The notes under the pieces: generated by a model
The model's database searches: none
Seen by the model: only the letters and a program-made list of their open reading frames with translations
Told to the model about the DNA's origin: nothing
Source of the DNA: Malania oleifera
Lineage: Eukaryota > Streptophyta > Magnoliopsida > Santalales > Ximeniaceae
Length of the DNA stretch: 64,000 bases
NCBI RefSeq assembly: GCF_029873635.1
Contig: NC_080422.1
Coordinates: 8,029,764-8,093,763 of the forward strand
Direction: 5' to 3'
Translations under genes and position numbers: made by a program
Part shown: in pieces, positions 21,782 through 32,985 of the stretch
Layout: each line of letters begins with the position of its first letter
Numbering within the stretch: the first letter of the stretch is position 1

Positions 21782-23149
21782 GATACCTCACATAACTGCA
21801 CTTGAGTTATCCGTAACCCCCCGATACGATTACAAAACCACTATTGATATCCTACATAATTGCCCTTAAGTTATCTATAATCCCCTAAACATAATAACAC
21901 ACTTATAAATAGGGGTGAGCATAATTCGGGGAAACCCGAATTAACCGATTTAATCAACCGAAATTGGTCGGTTCGGTTTGGGTAAAAAAATTGGTTCGGT
22001 TGGTTCGGTTGGGGTTCACCAAATTTCGGTGAATCGGTTTTCGGTTCGGTGAATAGGAAATATAAATTCGGTTAACTAATTAACCAATTTAATAATTACT
22101 TAAATTTCAAGCATAAATTAACTAAGGTTTACTGTCCTCGACTCCTCTCCACTCTCGAGTCTCGACTTCTCCTTCCTTCTTGAGTTCTCGGCTTGACGGC
22201 TTCTCCATCTCAGTTCAGCAGTTCTCCAGTTCTCCTCTTCAGTTCTTGCTTCCATTCCCTTCGACTCGCCTGAGGTCCCCATTCCTGAATCCCTCTCAAT
22301 TCTCCCTCTTCGCAGCTTCACCTGCCCGGTTGTCCCAAATCCCTTTTCAACATATGTATTAGCATTACGAATTGTTTAGCAGATTTCTGGCCTCCAGTCT
22401 GAATTGATGACCCTTCGATCTTCAGTCCGAGCTTGAAAACTCCCTTCCAGAGGACATGAATGACCTGTGAGTAATGCTTTTCAGTTGAAGACTTGAAGGT
22501 GCCTATTTTTTGTTTTGATAGGACAGTAAAATTATTAAGAGAGAAAGGAGGTAATATAAACTAAAGGCTAGAAGTCCTGAGAACTAAAACAAGGAAAAAA
22601 GCCAAGAAAACTAAGGCAACTTATGTAGAAAGCCCTTCAAATGTTTAATGTTTATTGTTTTTGTTTTTATTTTTAATAAAATTAATAAATGAGCTGCAAA
22701 CTAAAAGAATTATAATTATATTCTGTTTTTAATAATTAATTTTAAATAATTTCGGTTAATCCAATTACCCGAACAGTTAATTCGGTCAGTTGAGGTTTGG
22801 TTAATACCTCTTATTTGGTCGGTTCGGTTAATGGAAAAGGTTAACCGAAATTTTTGATTAATTAACCGAATTTCACCGAATTGACCATTTGCTCACCCCT
22901 ACTTATAAATACTAAATTGAAGGAGAGTTTGCCTCCACCACTATAAAAATGATATTTTAGGAGAAGATAAATATTTCATTCTCACTCACTCTTCACTAAC
23001 TGTTGCAATATGAACCTTCCATTCCCTAACTTAGGTATCAGAGTGCTCCCCGGAGTATACTCTGGATCTTCAAGCCATTTTTATTTGATTCATTTTAAGT
23101 GGTCGTGGTCGAAATGTAATTTAACAAAAATCCAACGATTCTTGACAGT

Positions 23150-23156
<7 letters not shown>
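21782..23156 (+). mobile_element. Gypsy-type LTR, family D, split by a hAT element
   Basis: 21782-21909 and 22902-23156 together match 8727-9090: ATACCTCACATAACTG, then CTATAAAAATGA (TATA region about 22941), CATTCTCACTCACTCTTCAC, and a GATTCTTGACAGTAACA end. The copy stops in an (AT)n run, before any PBS. A family C LTR ends at its left border. Confidence 0.7.
21910..22901. mobile_element. hAT-type non-autonomous transposon (992 bp)
   Basis: Terminal inverted repeats TAGGGGTGAGCA / TGCTCACCCCTA are perfect over 12 bp. The 8-bp duplication CTTATAAA flanks it (21902-21909, 22902-22909). Both fit the hAT superfamily. Subterminal zones are packed with CGGTT/AACCG words (21945-22090 and 22750-22880), the usual transposase-binding repeats. 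No transposase frame is present. The centre (22125-22480) is pyrimidine-rich and distinctly GC-richer than its surroundings and might be captured host DNA; the two frames there run in opposite directions and have no recognised domain. Confidence 0.88.

Positions 23157-23188
<32 letters not shown>
23155..23188. repeat. (AT)n microsatellite
   Basis: About 16 AT units at the border of the family D LTR. Confidence 0.95.
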
Positions 23189-23191
<3 letters not shown>

Positions 23192-23925
23192 GATCCAAAT
23201 TACATTTTTGTGTTCTTTCCAAAATACACCTTTTCTATTGTCCTGATTTTTAAAATTAATTTTTTTGTTTTCGTATTTATTTAATGCACGTATTAATAAT
23301 AATAATAATAATTATTATTATTATTATTCATTATCTGTTTCATAAACTCGACATAAACGGATATACATTGACCTCAACGATTTGGATTGATGAAATTGAT
23401 TGCTGGTGAACTTAAATGCTGGTGTACTTAAATGCTGGTGTCATCTTGGATATAAAGAAGAGGTCAGATTTAATTGTCATGTGTGTTGTCACGGGTTTCA
23501 TTCCTTTTACATTTTTTATTACCATTTTTATGCCATTATTTTTTTTAAACTATTTTTAATATGTTACATTTGCCCTTCCTATTTCTTTAATTGTATTTGA
23601 AAATTAAAGAATTATCAAAATTTTAATACATTTGCTAATATTTGAGTTGGGATTATTCAAAAATTTTGAAAAAGAGAAAAAGCTATTTAAATTGCTCATA
23701 CCTTAATTCTTTAATTATTCTCTTTTCTTGTCATTTTAAAGTGTGAGTAGATAATCAATGGATCCAAAATTTCAGATCAAACTATTAAAACACTGTAATT
23801 TGTATGGAATTTCAAGAATATTGAAGAAAAGGAAGTGAAATAGAAAAAATAATTTTTTTTTCATGTTTTGATTATGAAGAAAAAAAAATAATAAGATAAA
23901 ATTTATAGTAAATCAATGAACACAA
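23189..23925. other. AT-rich non-coding stretch
   Basis: It holds a (TAA)n/(TTA)n palindromic run at about 23292-23330. No gene seen. Confidence 0.5.
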
Positions 23926-24246
23926 TTTAAATTTGGGTAAAAGACACTCATCTCTATTGAAGTTTGACAAAAAGATAAGATCTCTCATGAAGTTTGAAAA
24001 AATTCATTAACCTCCTCTAAGTTTTCAAGAATGACACTGACCTCCCTTAAAATTTGTAAAAAAGATACAAACCTCTTATATTTTGTAAGGGGAGGTTTGC
24101 ATTTTTTTTGGCAAATTAAAGGGGTGATCCATTGAATTCTTGAAACATTAGGGAAAGTCTCTGGGATTTTTGAAATTTTAGGAGAGGTTAATATTTTGTT
24201 TTTATCAAGTCCCAGGCAAGGTCAATGTCTTTTGCCCAAATTTAAT
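23926..24246. mobile_element. Foldback MITE (about 320 bp)
   Basis: The ends read TTAAATTTGGGTAAAAGACA and, inverted, TTAAATTTGGGCAAAAGACA. The two arms stay partly complementary inward (left arm AACCTCC, GTTTTCAAGAAT and ACAAACCTC; right arm GGAGGTT, ATTCTTGAAAC and GAGGTTTGC), so nearly the whole element can fold. A TA duplication is possible but not distinctive. No coding capacity. The superfamily is uncertain. Confidence 0.75.
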
Positions 24247-24568
24247 TTTTATTCACTTTTAATTCTTTTGAATTTTGATCCTTAAATTTATACTTATATG
24301 AGTTTAAATAAAATATATTATAAAATTGTATTGTATTTTATCCAAAATTAGCAAAAAATTAAATCTAAAATTTGAAATTCGTACTCCTGTACACCACCTA
24401 AATTATTTTAAAACTTCTCTTTCCTACTCATTCTCCTTAATAATAATAATAGTGTGTGTCTCATCTCATTGAGTACTTCAATTTTTATTTGTACTTATAA
24501 AACTATTACCTGTTGTAAATGAAATAAAGAGATAATTATAGAAAATTTAAAGTAAAGAAATTTGGAAT

Positions 24569-24783
24569 TGTAGAAATTCAACAGTCTAGTTCTTCAGGAA
24601 CTAAATATTACTAATCATTTTTTTTTTCCACAATTTTGATTGTAAAACATGTCCTTATATAGGCAAAGATTATATTGGCATCCCGAAGGTCATCTCCATA
24701 ATGAACCATTATGTAGACATCCAAAAGTTATAACATATTCTCAAGATAGTCATCCATATGTATAATATACACATTTTACAACA
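24569..24783 (-). mobile_element. 3' LTR of copia element 1
   Basis: Read on the minus strand it starts TGTTGTAAAATGTG (24783) and ends near TTTCTACA (24569), about 215 bp. It contains a TATA-like CCTATATAAGG at about 24653-24663. The minus-strand AAGGGGAAG just before it (24787-24795) is the polypurine tract. The first 60 bp match 29993-30051. Confidence 0.75.
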
Positions 24784-24786
24784 CTT

Positions 24787-24795
24787 CCCCTTGGA
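24787..24795 (-). other. Polypurine tract, copia element 1
   Basis: AAGGGGAAG on the minus strand lies a few bases upstream of the 3' LTR, where plus-strand DNA priming starts in LTR retrotransposons. Confidence 0.75.
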
Positions 24796-26061
24796 TGACT
24801 ATACACTATGAATATGCCTTGTTAAAACAATCAATTAAGACATGTCCTTAAGTTGTCGTATTCCAATGTTATGTACATACTTTTTGAAAATTAAAGTTGG
24901 CAATGCTTTTGTGAATAGATCTGCTGAGTTATCACTTGAACGAATTTTACAAATATCAACATCTCATTTCTTCAGAAGTTTATGAGTGTAAAAGAACTTT
25001 GGTGAAATATGTTTAGTTCTATTACCTTTTATGTACCGACATTTGATTTGTGCAATACATGCTGCATTGTCTTCATACAATATTGTTGACTTGTCATTCT
25101 CCAGTGATAATCCACTTGTCACTTTAATGTGTTGGATTATAGTTTTTAACCATACACATTCACGACTTGCTTTATGAACTGTCAATATTTCTGAATGGTT
25201 TGAAAAGGTAGCCGTGATCGTTTGCTTTACAAATCACCATGAGATAGCAATATCACCACATGTTAAAATATAACCTGTTTGTGATCGAACTTTATGAGGA
25301 TCAGAAAGATATTCAGCATCAGCATATCCTTTCAACATAAACTTTACTCTCTTTGGGTAAAGCAAACCCATATCAGATGTGCCGCGGAGATAACGAAAAA
25401 CATGTTTTACTCCATTCCAATGTCTCTGAGTTGGTGTAGAACTGAACCTTGCCAGCAAATTTGTCCAAAAGGTGTATCTGGTCTAGTGCAATTTGCAAGA
25501 TACAAGAGTGCTCCAATTGCACTAAGATAGGGTACTTCAGGACCAAGGATTTCTTAACCATCTTTTCGAGGACGGAAAGGATCCTTTTTCACATTAAGTG
25601 AATGAACAACCATCGGGAAGCTTAATGGATAATATTTATCTATAAAAAATTGTTTCAAGATTTTTTCTACATAAGATGTTTGATGAATAAGAATTCCACT
25701 TGTTAAATGTTCAAGTTGAAAACCAAGACAAAATTTTGTCTTCCCAAGATCCTTCATTTCAAATTCTTTCATTAAGTAGTCAACAGTCGTTGAGATCCTT
25801 TTTGGAGTTCCTACTATGTTTATGTCATCAACATAAACTGCTACTATAGCAAATCCAGAATTTATCTTCTTGATAAAAACACAAGGACAGCTAAGATTCT
25901 TTTCATATCCAATTTTCAACAAATATTCACTTAAACGATTGTACCACATTCGTCCAGATTATTGCTTAAATCCATACAAGGATCTTTGTAATTTAACATA
26001 ATACATTTGTTGTTGTTTTGGATTATATGCTTCAAGCATTTTAAATCTTTTAAGAATTTTC

Positions 26062-26082
26062 ATATATATATATATATATATA
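26062..26082. repeat. (AT)n run inside the copia RT
   Basis: It reads as alternating Tyr-Ile codons and interrupts the RT between the first and second conserved blocks. Confidence 0.85.
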
Positions 26083-28255
26083 CATGTCATTATCCAATGA
26101 GCCGTACAAGTAAGTTGTTACTATGTCTATGAGGCAAATGTCAAAACCTTCAGAAACCGTTAAACTAATCAGAAATCTGAAAGTAACTACATCCATAACA
26201 GAGGAATAGGTCTCATTATAATCTATACCAAGCCTTTGTGAGAAACCTTGTGTTACAAGACACGCCTTGTATCTCATAATTTTATTCATTTCATTTCTTT
26301 TACATTTAAAAACCCATTTATACCCAACATGTTTGACATCCTTAGGTGTTTGGACTACTGGTCCAAATACCTTACGTTTGGCTAATAAGTCTAGCTTAGC
26401 CTGTATTGCTTCTTTTTATTTTGGCCAATCATTTCGACATCGACATTCTTCTACAGTTTGAGGTTTAGGCTCATTATCATTAATAATTTCTGAAGCAATC
26501 GCATATGCAAACACATTGTCAACAACAACTTCATTTCTTCTCTGTATATTTCCAAATTGTAATGAGATCTCACAATTTTTCGGTATCGGAAACACTTCTG
26601 GTGTTGCTTCTGTGGAAATATGAGATTGTTGATCTATATTTCTTTTAACCTCTTCTTGGGTGTTAATGAGCTCTTTTGGAGTGTCACTTTTATCCATTTT
26701 CTTTTTCTTTCGAGAAACAGTATCCTTTGCACCAATTGGCCTACCATGCTTTTGGTGTATTTTAGATTCATTAGATGCTAATCTCATTGGGTGTTCTTCA
26801 GGAACAATCAATCTAGTAAGAATATTTGCAGTTGGAACATGTAATTGAGGGACCCTTTCGGTGTATGTAAAAACATCTGATAATTGATTTACAACATTCT
26901 GCAAATGAATTATTCTTTGAACTTCAAGTTCACATTGATTTTTGCATGTATCAAGATTAGAAAAAGTTGGTGTGTTCCAACAAATTTCTTATGTGTTTAA
27001 TCCTTTAACTTTTCCTTCTTTTAATGACGGGAAAACTGATTCATCAAATTGACAACCTAGAAATCTTGCTCCAAAAAGATCACCTGTTAGTGGTTCAAGA
27101 TATCTAATGATAGAAGGAGAATCAAAACCAACATAAATACCAAGCCGACGTTGTGGTCCCATCTTACTTCGTTGCGCAAGTGCAATAGGAACATATACTG
27201 CACAACCAAAAATTCTAAGATGAGGTATATTAGGTTGGTGGTTAAATACAAGCTGTGAAGGTGAAAACTTGTGATATGCAGTTGGTCTAATTCTAATTAA
27301 AGACGCAGCATGCACTATAGCATGACCCCAAGTAGATGCAAGAAGTTTTAATCACATAAGCATAGGTCTAGCAATAAATTGTAAATGCTTAATGAAGGAT
27401 TCCCCTGAACCATTTTGTGTATGAACATGTGCAATAGAATGTTCAACACTTATTCCTATTGACATGCCATAGTCATAAAATGCTTTTGAAGAAAATTCGC
27501 CTGCATTATCTAAACGGACAGTCTGAATGAGATAATCAGGAAAACTTGATCTTAACTTTATTATTTGAGTAAGAAATTTAGCAAAAACAACATTTTGAGT
27601 TGAAATTAGACAAACATGTGACCATCGAGTGGAGGCATCAATTAAAACTATGAAATATCGAAACGGTCCGTAAGATGGATGGATTGAGCCACAAATATCT
27701 CCTTATATTCTTTCCAGAAAAGATGGTGACTCTAAAGGTAATTTAGATGGAGAATGTCTAACTAGTAGTTTTCCTTGAGCATAAGAAATACAAAAATAAT
27801 CACTAGGTAAAAGAACTTTCTGTTCCTTTAATGGATGCCTATATGTATTTTCAATGATTTATCGCATCATAGTTGAACTAGGATGACTAAGAAGATCATG
27901 CCAAAGTTTAAAACTTCTAAGTTCGGAGCACTTCCAGTGCAAAAAATTTGATTCAACCATCCTTATTTTTGTGAAATATAGGCCAGATGGAAAAACTTGA
28001 AAAATTTTTCAAATATGATCTTTTGGTTTGAAACTATAGATGTAATTAAAAGATATTATCTCCTTCATTTTTTATTTCAACATTATATCTAGTGCGATGT
28101 ATATCTTTAAAACTTAGTAGATTCCTTTGGGATCTACTAGAATACAACACATCATCAATATATAATTTTGTCTCATTTGGAAACATAATATGAACTCTTC
28201 CAGAGCCCTCTATTACATTTGTAGAGCCAAATATTGTATTAACATTAATTTCAGC

Positions 28256-28480
28256 TTTTTTTTTTTTGGTAAAAAAGGGCGGCACCTCCATTTATTTATT
28301 AATAAACCCTCACTTTTTGCGGAGGAATATCGTGGTCACAAATTAAAACCAACCAACCAAATTATGACAAACAAAATTAAACATAACTAACAAAGAAGAT
28401 AAAAACATAAAAACAACAAAAAACAAAACAAAATACACCAAATGAAACTCTAGAGATGAACTAACGACGAATAGAAACAA
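28256..28480 (-). mobile_element. LINE 3' end inserted in copia element 1
   Basis: A T11 run on the plus strand is the poly-A tail of a minus-strand insert. The adjoining sequence (GGCACCTCCATTTATTTATT, CTCACTTTTTGCGGAGGAAT) is the reverse complement of the tail of the LINE at 40350-40415. It falls between the protease motif and the AEINVNTI stretch of the copia polyprotein, which belong side by side in intact elements. The 5' border is not clear and no duplication was found. Confidence 0.7.
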
Positions 28481-29967
28481 GAAATATTTTTTTACACAAA
28501 GAATTGTATGAGTCGTGCCATTGTCCACCAAACACATCTCATCTTCCATTTTATCAAGTGTATGATCTAATAAATAAAAAATAAAATTTAAGAATTGAAA
28601 AAAATAACAAAATATTAGCAAACATATTATATGTAAAATTTTTAAAAATTACATAAATTATTTTTTTCAAAATAACATAAACATGAAGATAATTTAATAG
28701 TAGACATTTCCATCCCCAATCAAATGATTAATTTTGCCACTAGGATCCTCAAAAAAATCAGAAACATCAAAATCAACATCCAAAGGAGACTCATACTTAG
28801 CACCAATTGGTTCAGACAAATTCACTTCAACATTTTTCCCTTTTCCTTTTAATGATACCTTGTAGAGATCAACTAGGTGTTTAGGAGTGCGACATATTCG
28901 AGACCAATGACCTTTTGTTCCACACCTATAGCAAATATTGTCATTATTTTGCACTTTATTATTTTGTTTAGAACTTTCTTTATTCTTTGTCAATTTCCTT
29001 TGAGTCTTTTTAGCACATTTGCTTTCAAACTTTGAAGGATTATCATCACGGGTCCAACAATTTTTCCTACCACGACCCTTTTTACAACCATGACCTCGTG
29101 CACGACCTTGAGAAAAAGTCACATTCACTTCAGGGAATGGTGTTGAACCAGTTGGATGAGATTAATAATTTTTTAACAAAAACTCATTATTTTGTTTAGT
29201 CACCAAGTAAATAAAAAATTAGCTCAGAATATTTTATAAATCTACACTCTCGATGTAGCTGTTGCAAAAGCACATTCGAGGCATGAAAAGTCGAATATGT
29301 TTTTTCTAACATATCATCATCAGTAATTTTTTCTCCATATAACTTCAATTGAGAGCTAATTTTAAGCAAGGCTGAATTATATTCATTTACAGTTTTAAAA
29401 TTTTGCAGTCGCAAGTATATCCAATTATATCAAGCTTTTGGAAGAATTATTGATTTTTTTTTTTTCATATCTCTCCTTTAAGTTGTTCCAAAGGACTAAT
29501 GAGTCCTTAATAGTAAAGTACTCAATTTTCAATTCTTCGTGTAAATGGTGTCGAAGGAAAATCATTATCTTTGCATGATTCTGTAGGGATGGTTGATTTC
29601 TTTCTTCAATTGTACTACCAAGATTCATAACATTAAGGTGAATCTCAACATTAAGTATCCATGGTAGATAATTTCTTCTAGAAATATCAAGGGTAATGAA
29701 TTCAAACTTTGTGAGGTATGACATCATAAAGTCACTTTGAAAAACAAATAAAAATTCAAAGTTAGGTAAATGTTAAAATGAAAATGTTATTCTCACATAT
29801 ATTTCAACATAAATACATTTAAGGACACGTATTTAAGATTAGAGATATAATTAACATATAAATATAATTTGACAAAAAGAAAAAAAAAAACCTAAAGTTA
29901 TATAGATAACAAGTGGAATAATACTAATGAAACTTAAAGAATTATGTTATATCATTAGAGACTTGAT

Positions 29968-29980
29968 CGTGTTGATAACC
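29968..29980 (-). other. Primer-binding site, copia element 1
   Basis: The minus strand reads GGTTATCAACACG directly after the 5' LTR remnant. This resembles the GGTTATCAGCACG start of the interior known from plant copia elements. Confidence 0.55.
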
Positions 29981-30051
29981 TTTTGTAAAAAAAAGTTATA
30001 ACTTATTCTCAAGATAGTCTTCCACATGTATAATGTATACGTTTTACAATA
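29981..30051 (-). mobile_element. 5' LTR remnant of copia element 1
   Basis: About 60 bp match the beginning of the 3' LTR (GTTATAAC.TATTCTCAAGATAGTC...). The promoter and most of the LTR seen at 24569-24720 are missing, so the upstream LTR has an internal deletion. Confidence 0.6.
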
Positions 30052-30560
30052 TTGCCTAAATTAAACTTCTCATTTTAACCACAAAATATGCCATAACATG
30101 GATGACTACTTAATTATTATTATTTTTTAAAAAGTAATTATAATACCTTTCTTTAGGGTATAGATTTCAAGTTTTAAGTTTTATTTATTTATATTTATAT
30201 AAAAATCAATATACTTTTGTATGAATTTTCCTAAGTTGAAACAAATTAAATTGGATTCCATCCTAATCCTCACAAATTAAATTCAAGATTAGAGTAATTT
30301 AAATTTCATCCCTCACCAAGTTGCTACAGGCATTATAACTAAACCACTAAAATGATCAACTTGCATTCAAGAACTAAAATGTCATTTTACAATTCAACCC
30401 TCGTCTTTTTAATAAATAACGAATATTATTGAAATTTTAAAAAGAAAAAAGAAGATAGGGGCTTTAATTTTCGACGCTAGTTTCGTCATCGCAATATTTT
30501 ACACTGCCTTGGTAAGAAGGTAAATAGAAACATTTAACAGTGGCAATATTGGTATTTCGA
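30052..30560. other. AT-rich intergenic DNA upstream of CHX18
   Basis: No open frame or element recognised. It becomes GC-richer from 30560, where the presumed leader of the exchanger gene starts. Confidence 0.5.
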
Positions 30561-30570
30561 TAAAAAGAGT

Positions 30571-30579
30571 CTATTTAAA
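30571..30579 (+). promoter_or_regulatory. Possible TATA box of CHX18
   Basis: CTATTTAAA lies about 20-30 bp before the region that looks like a transcribed leader. Assigned by position and composition only. Confidence 0.35.
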
Positions 30580-30589
30580 CGAAATGCTT

Positions 30590-30844
30590 GCTGCCAAACA
30601 AACGGACCGTGTTGCTTCGTCTTCGTCGATCGTCCCTTTCCCCAATCTGAGGAAAATTGCCGCGTTAAACGACACCTTCGCTCCTCCCTGCTGCGTCCAT
30701 TCTTGGACGTTCTTGAAGATCCAACTCTCCCAATACTTCACTTTCCCCCGGCAATCAATCATCAGACGAAGAATCAAGCTATAAACTGTTGATAATCTCA
30801 TCCCAAAACAATTTCATCTCAAGAATTTTCCGGACAAAATTCAG
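30590..30844 (+). other. Putative 5' UTR exon of CHX18
   Basis: A GC-richer, pyrimidine-rich block ends AAAATTCAG at 30844 with GT at 30845 and a CT-rich intron start. The next plausible acceptor is TTTTTGGCAG at 32922, which leaves a short leader (32923-32985) before the ATG. It carries open frames on both strands, but neither resembles a known protein. The start is approximate. Confidence 0.45.
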
Positions 30845-30847
30845 GTA

Positions 30848-30849
<2 letters not shown>

Positions 30850-30899
<50 letters not shown>
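30850..30899. repeat. (TC)n microsatellite
   Basis: An uninterrupted TC run directly after the presumed leader splice donor. Confidence 0.95.
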
Positions 30900-30903
<4 letters not shown>

Positions 30904-32383
30904 GTGTATGTATATTCATTCATTATTGCACATATGCGATCATAATGAATAAAGATTCTGTCTGTGTGTGCTTGTTTCTTCTTTTAAATTCAGTTAATGT
31001 GTGCGTTCTGGGTGTTTGGCTATTTCAAATCGGTTTCTCGAGAAACAATAAATTTTCTCGAGGTCATCCTGTGTTTTCCTTCACTTTGAAATTTGAAAGG
31101 AGATTACATAGGAAGAAAGTGCGGCATTATGGCGTTGAAATTGTAAATCCAATGGGGATTCAGGGGCAACGTTGTCCTCTGGAATCCACGGCCCGCATTT
31201 TCAACAGCTGCGAGTCATTGACCTGGCCTTCGTGGAAGTCCGAAACCATGTAAATAGCTGACTTGATTTTGAATATCTTTCTGCGAGAATGACGAAAATG
31301 CCACCAAACAGAGCAGTGATTGTCTGTGTGCGATCTTTGACCATTTGATCTTTTATTAATATTATTATTATATTTTCTTCTTCGGAAGGATGATTCGATC
31401 TGTATGCTGTATTGTGTACACTTGTTATTTGCCCTGTTCCGTGTAGGGCTTTGTTTGGTTGTCTAGAAATGAACAGAGAAAAATATATAGTAAATAAATG
31501 AACGAATTTTGACATTGTCACTGGGGGTGAGTCCTGAAGAATCCAAAATTTGTAACTCAGCAAACGTGGGGAACTGGGGACAGTGTAAGTTGACCGGGCA
31601 ATGATTTACGCTGTTGCTTGAGTAGCTTTGAACTTGATATTATAGAGTAGGATGAGTTTATTTTTTGGCAGTTGAGTTGATGTTAGTTTTCCCACTTTCT
31701 CGAGAAAAGAAAAAAAAGAGTGTGGAAGTAATTTTTATGTTCATTTTTAAGTTTAAAATATTTGTAAAAATTTATTTAAAAACATTTTCATATAGATATA
31801 TGTTTTTATAATTATAGAAACTAAAAATAGAAATAAACTATTTTCTGTGCAACTGGTGCTCAAGTTTGGCTTTAATTTTCTTGCTTTTCTCAATTTCTTT
31901 ATGCTCCATTTTGGAATCTAAAAAATATTTTAAAAAAAATTAATAAATTCATGTTTTCATGTTTGATTATTGAGAAAAAAAAAGAGAGAAAAATATATCA
32001 AAGTCATAAAAAATTTTAATTATATATATTATTAATATTTAATATTTAATTTTTAAATTTTTGATTTTTAAATTTTAAAATTTTAATTATATATGAATAA
32101 ATTTTTTTTCTAATAAAATATAATATAAAAATAAAATACAATAAAAAATAAATTTCTTCCTTATTTTTAAAAATTTAAAACGTTTTATCCAAGCAAACTC
32201 TCAATTGAATTCTGATTATTATTTTTGTAATTCCACGTCATATTTTTTCCTATAAAATTTTAAAACAACGATTCATATTTATACAATTATTTTAGTTGTT
32301 CTTTTTGAAGTCAAACATAGGCCGCTGGGAAGTGTGCTCAATTTTAGAAATCCGGGCTCGAGCCAAATGATGTCATGGCCTGT

Positions 32384-32394
32384 GACCACGTCAC
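32384..32394 (+). promoter_or_regulatory. ACGT-core (bZIP-type) element
   Basis: GACCACGTCAC holds an ACGT core with G-box/C-box-like flanks, about 600 bp before the CHX18 start codon in a GC-richer block (32330-32620). It could serve an internal promoter or be chance. Confidence 0.3.
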
Positions 32395-32985
32395 AATACG
32401 GAGGCACATGAACCCGCAGCCTCCCTTTCCTGTCGCTGTAGCATGTGATTCTGGTGCCCCCCCAGGCTTTTTCCGCACAAAATGGCTGACTTACTACTTT
32501 CAAACCCCTATTTTATTGTTTTCTTACTTTTCGCGCCTGCCCTCTCACAGGGACTCTGTGGCAGCCTCTTTGAAAACAAATCGGTGCAGACTTTCTAACC
32601 AAAGAGATTATCTTTTCTTTTTCTTGCTTTTGCGCGTAAAATGTTGATGTGATTAATTGGGTAGTTGGCCTAAAAATTAATGAATGGATGACATTTTAAC
32701 TCTTTGTGGCAAAGTGAATGATTATTAGATTAGACGGCTAAAATGGATAGAAAGCAACACACCAGTGGAGAAATCCTTCGGCCATTCTTGTGATTAGGCC
32801 ACCACCACTCTGTGTTCTACACTTCGACCTTAGGCTAAGCTTATTATGGTTTGATTGGCTGTTTAAAATTCAACTCAACCTAATAAGGCTTCCTAATATG
32901 AAGGAGCTGATGTTTTTGGCAGGTAGGGATTGAATTGAGAAATTGAAGTTGTCCATAGTTTTGGGAAGCTGTACTGGGTCAAAAC

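Larger units (their letters stand above)
24964..29727 (-). pseudogene. Ty1-copia gag-pol, broken by stops and frameshifts
   Basis: Domains follow copia order on the minus strand. Gag (UBN2-like) is at 29727-29196. A zinc knuckle of CX2CX4HX4C form (CYRC..GHWSRIC) is in 29128-28694. Protease is near 28525, reading VDNGTT instead of the usual DSG(A/T)T. The pre-integrase segment (RNLLSFKDI) lies in 28291-28046. The integrase core is at about 27720-27340, with D, D and E regions recognisable (GDICG, VRLDNAGEF, GSGESFIK) but stops between. The integrase end and linker are at 27315-26416. Reverse transcriptase is at 26289-25554 with an intact YVDD at about 25835-25824. RNase H is at 25458-24964 (GYADAEYLSDPHK, EDNAACIAQIK). 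At least a dozen breaks and a LINE insertion make it inactive. An (AT)n run at 26062-26082 has expanded inside the RT frame. Confidence 0.92.

Noticed and set aside
30584-31253. Frames over the presumed CHX18 leader and first intron as a separate small gene
   Set aside because: No domain; one runs through the (TC)n repeat; a leader exon with splice donor explains the composition better.
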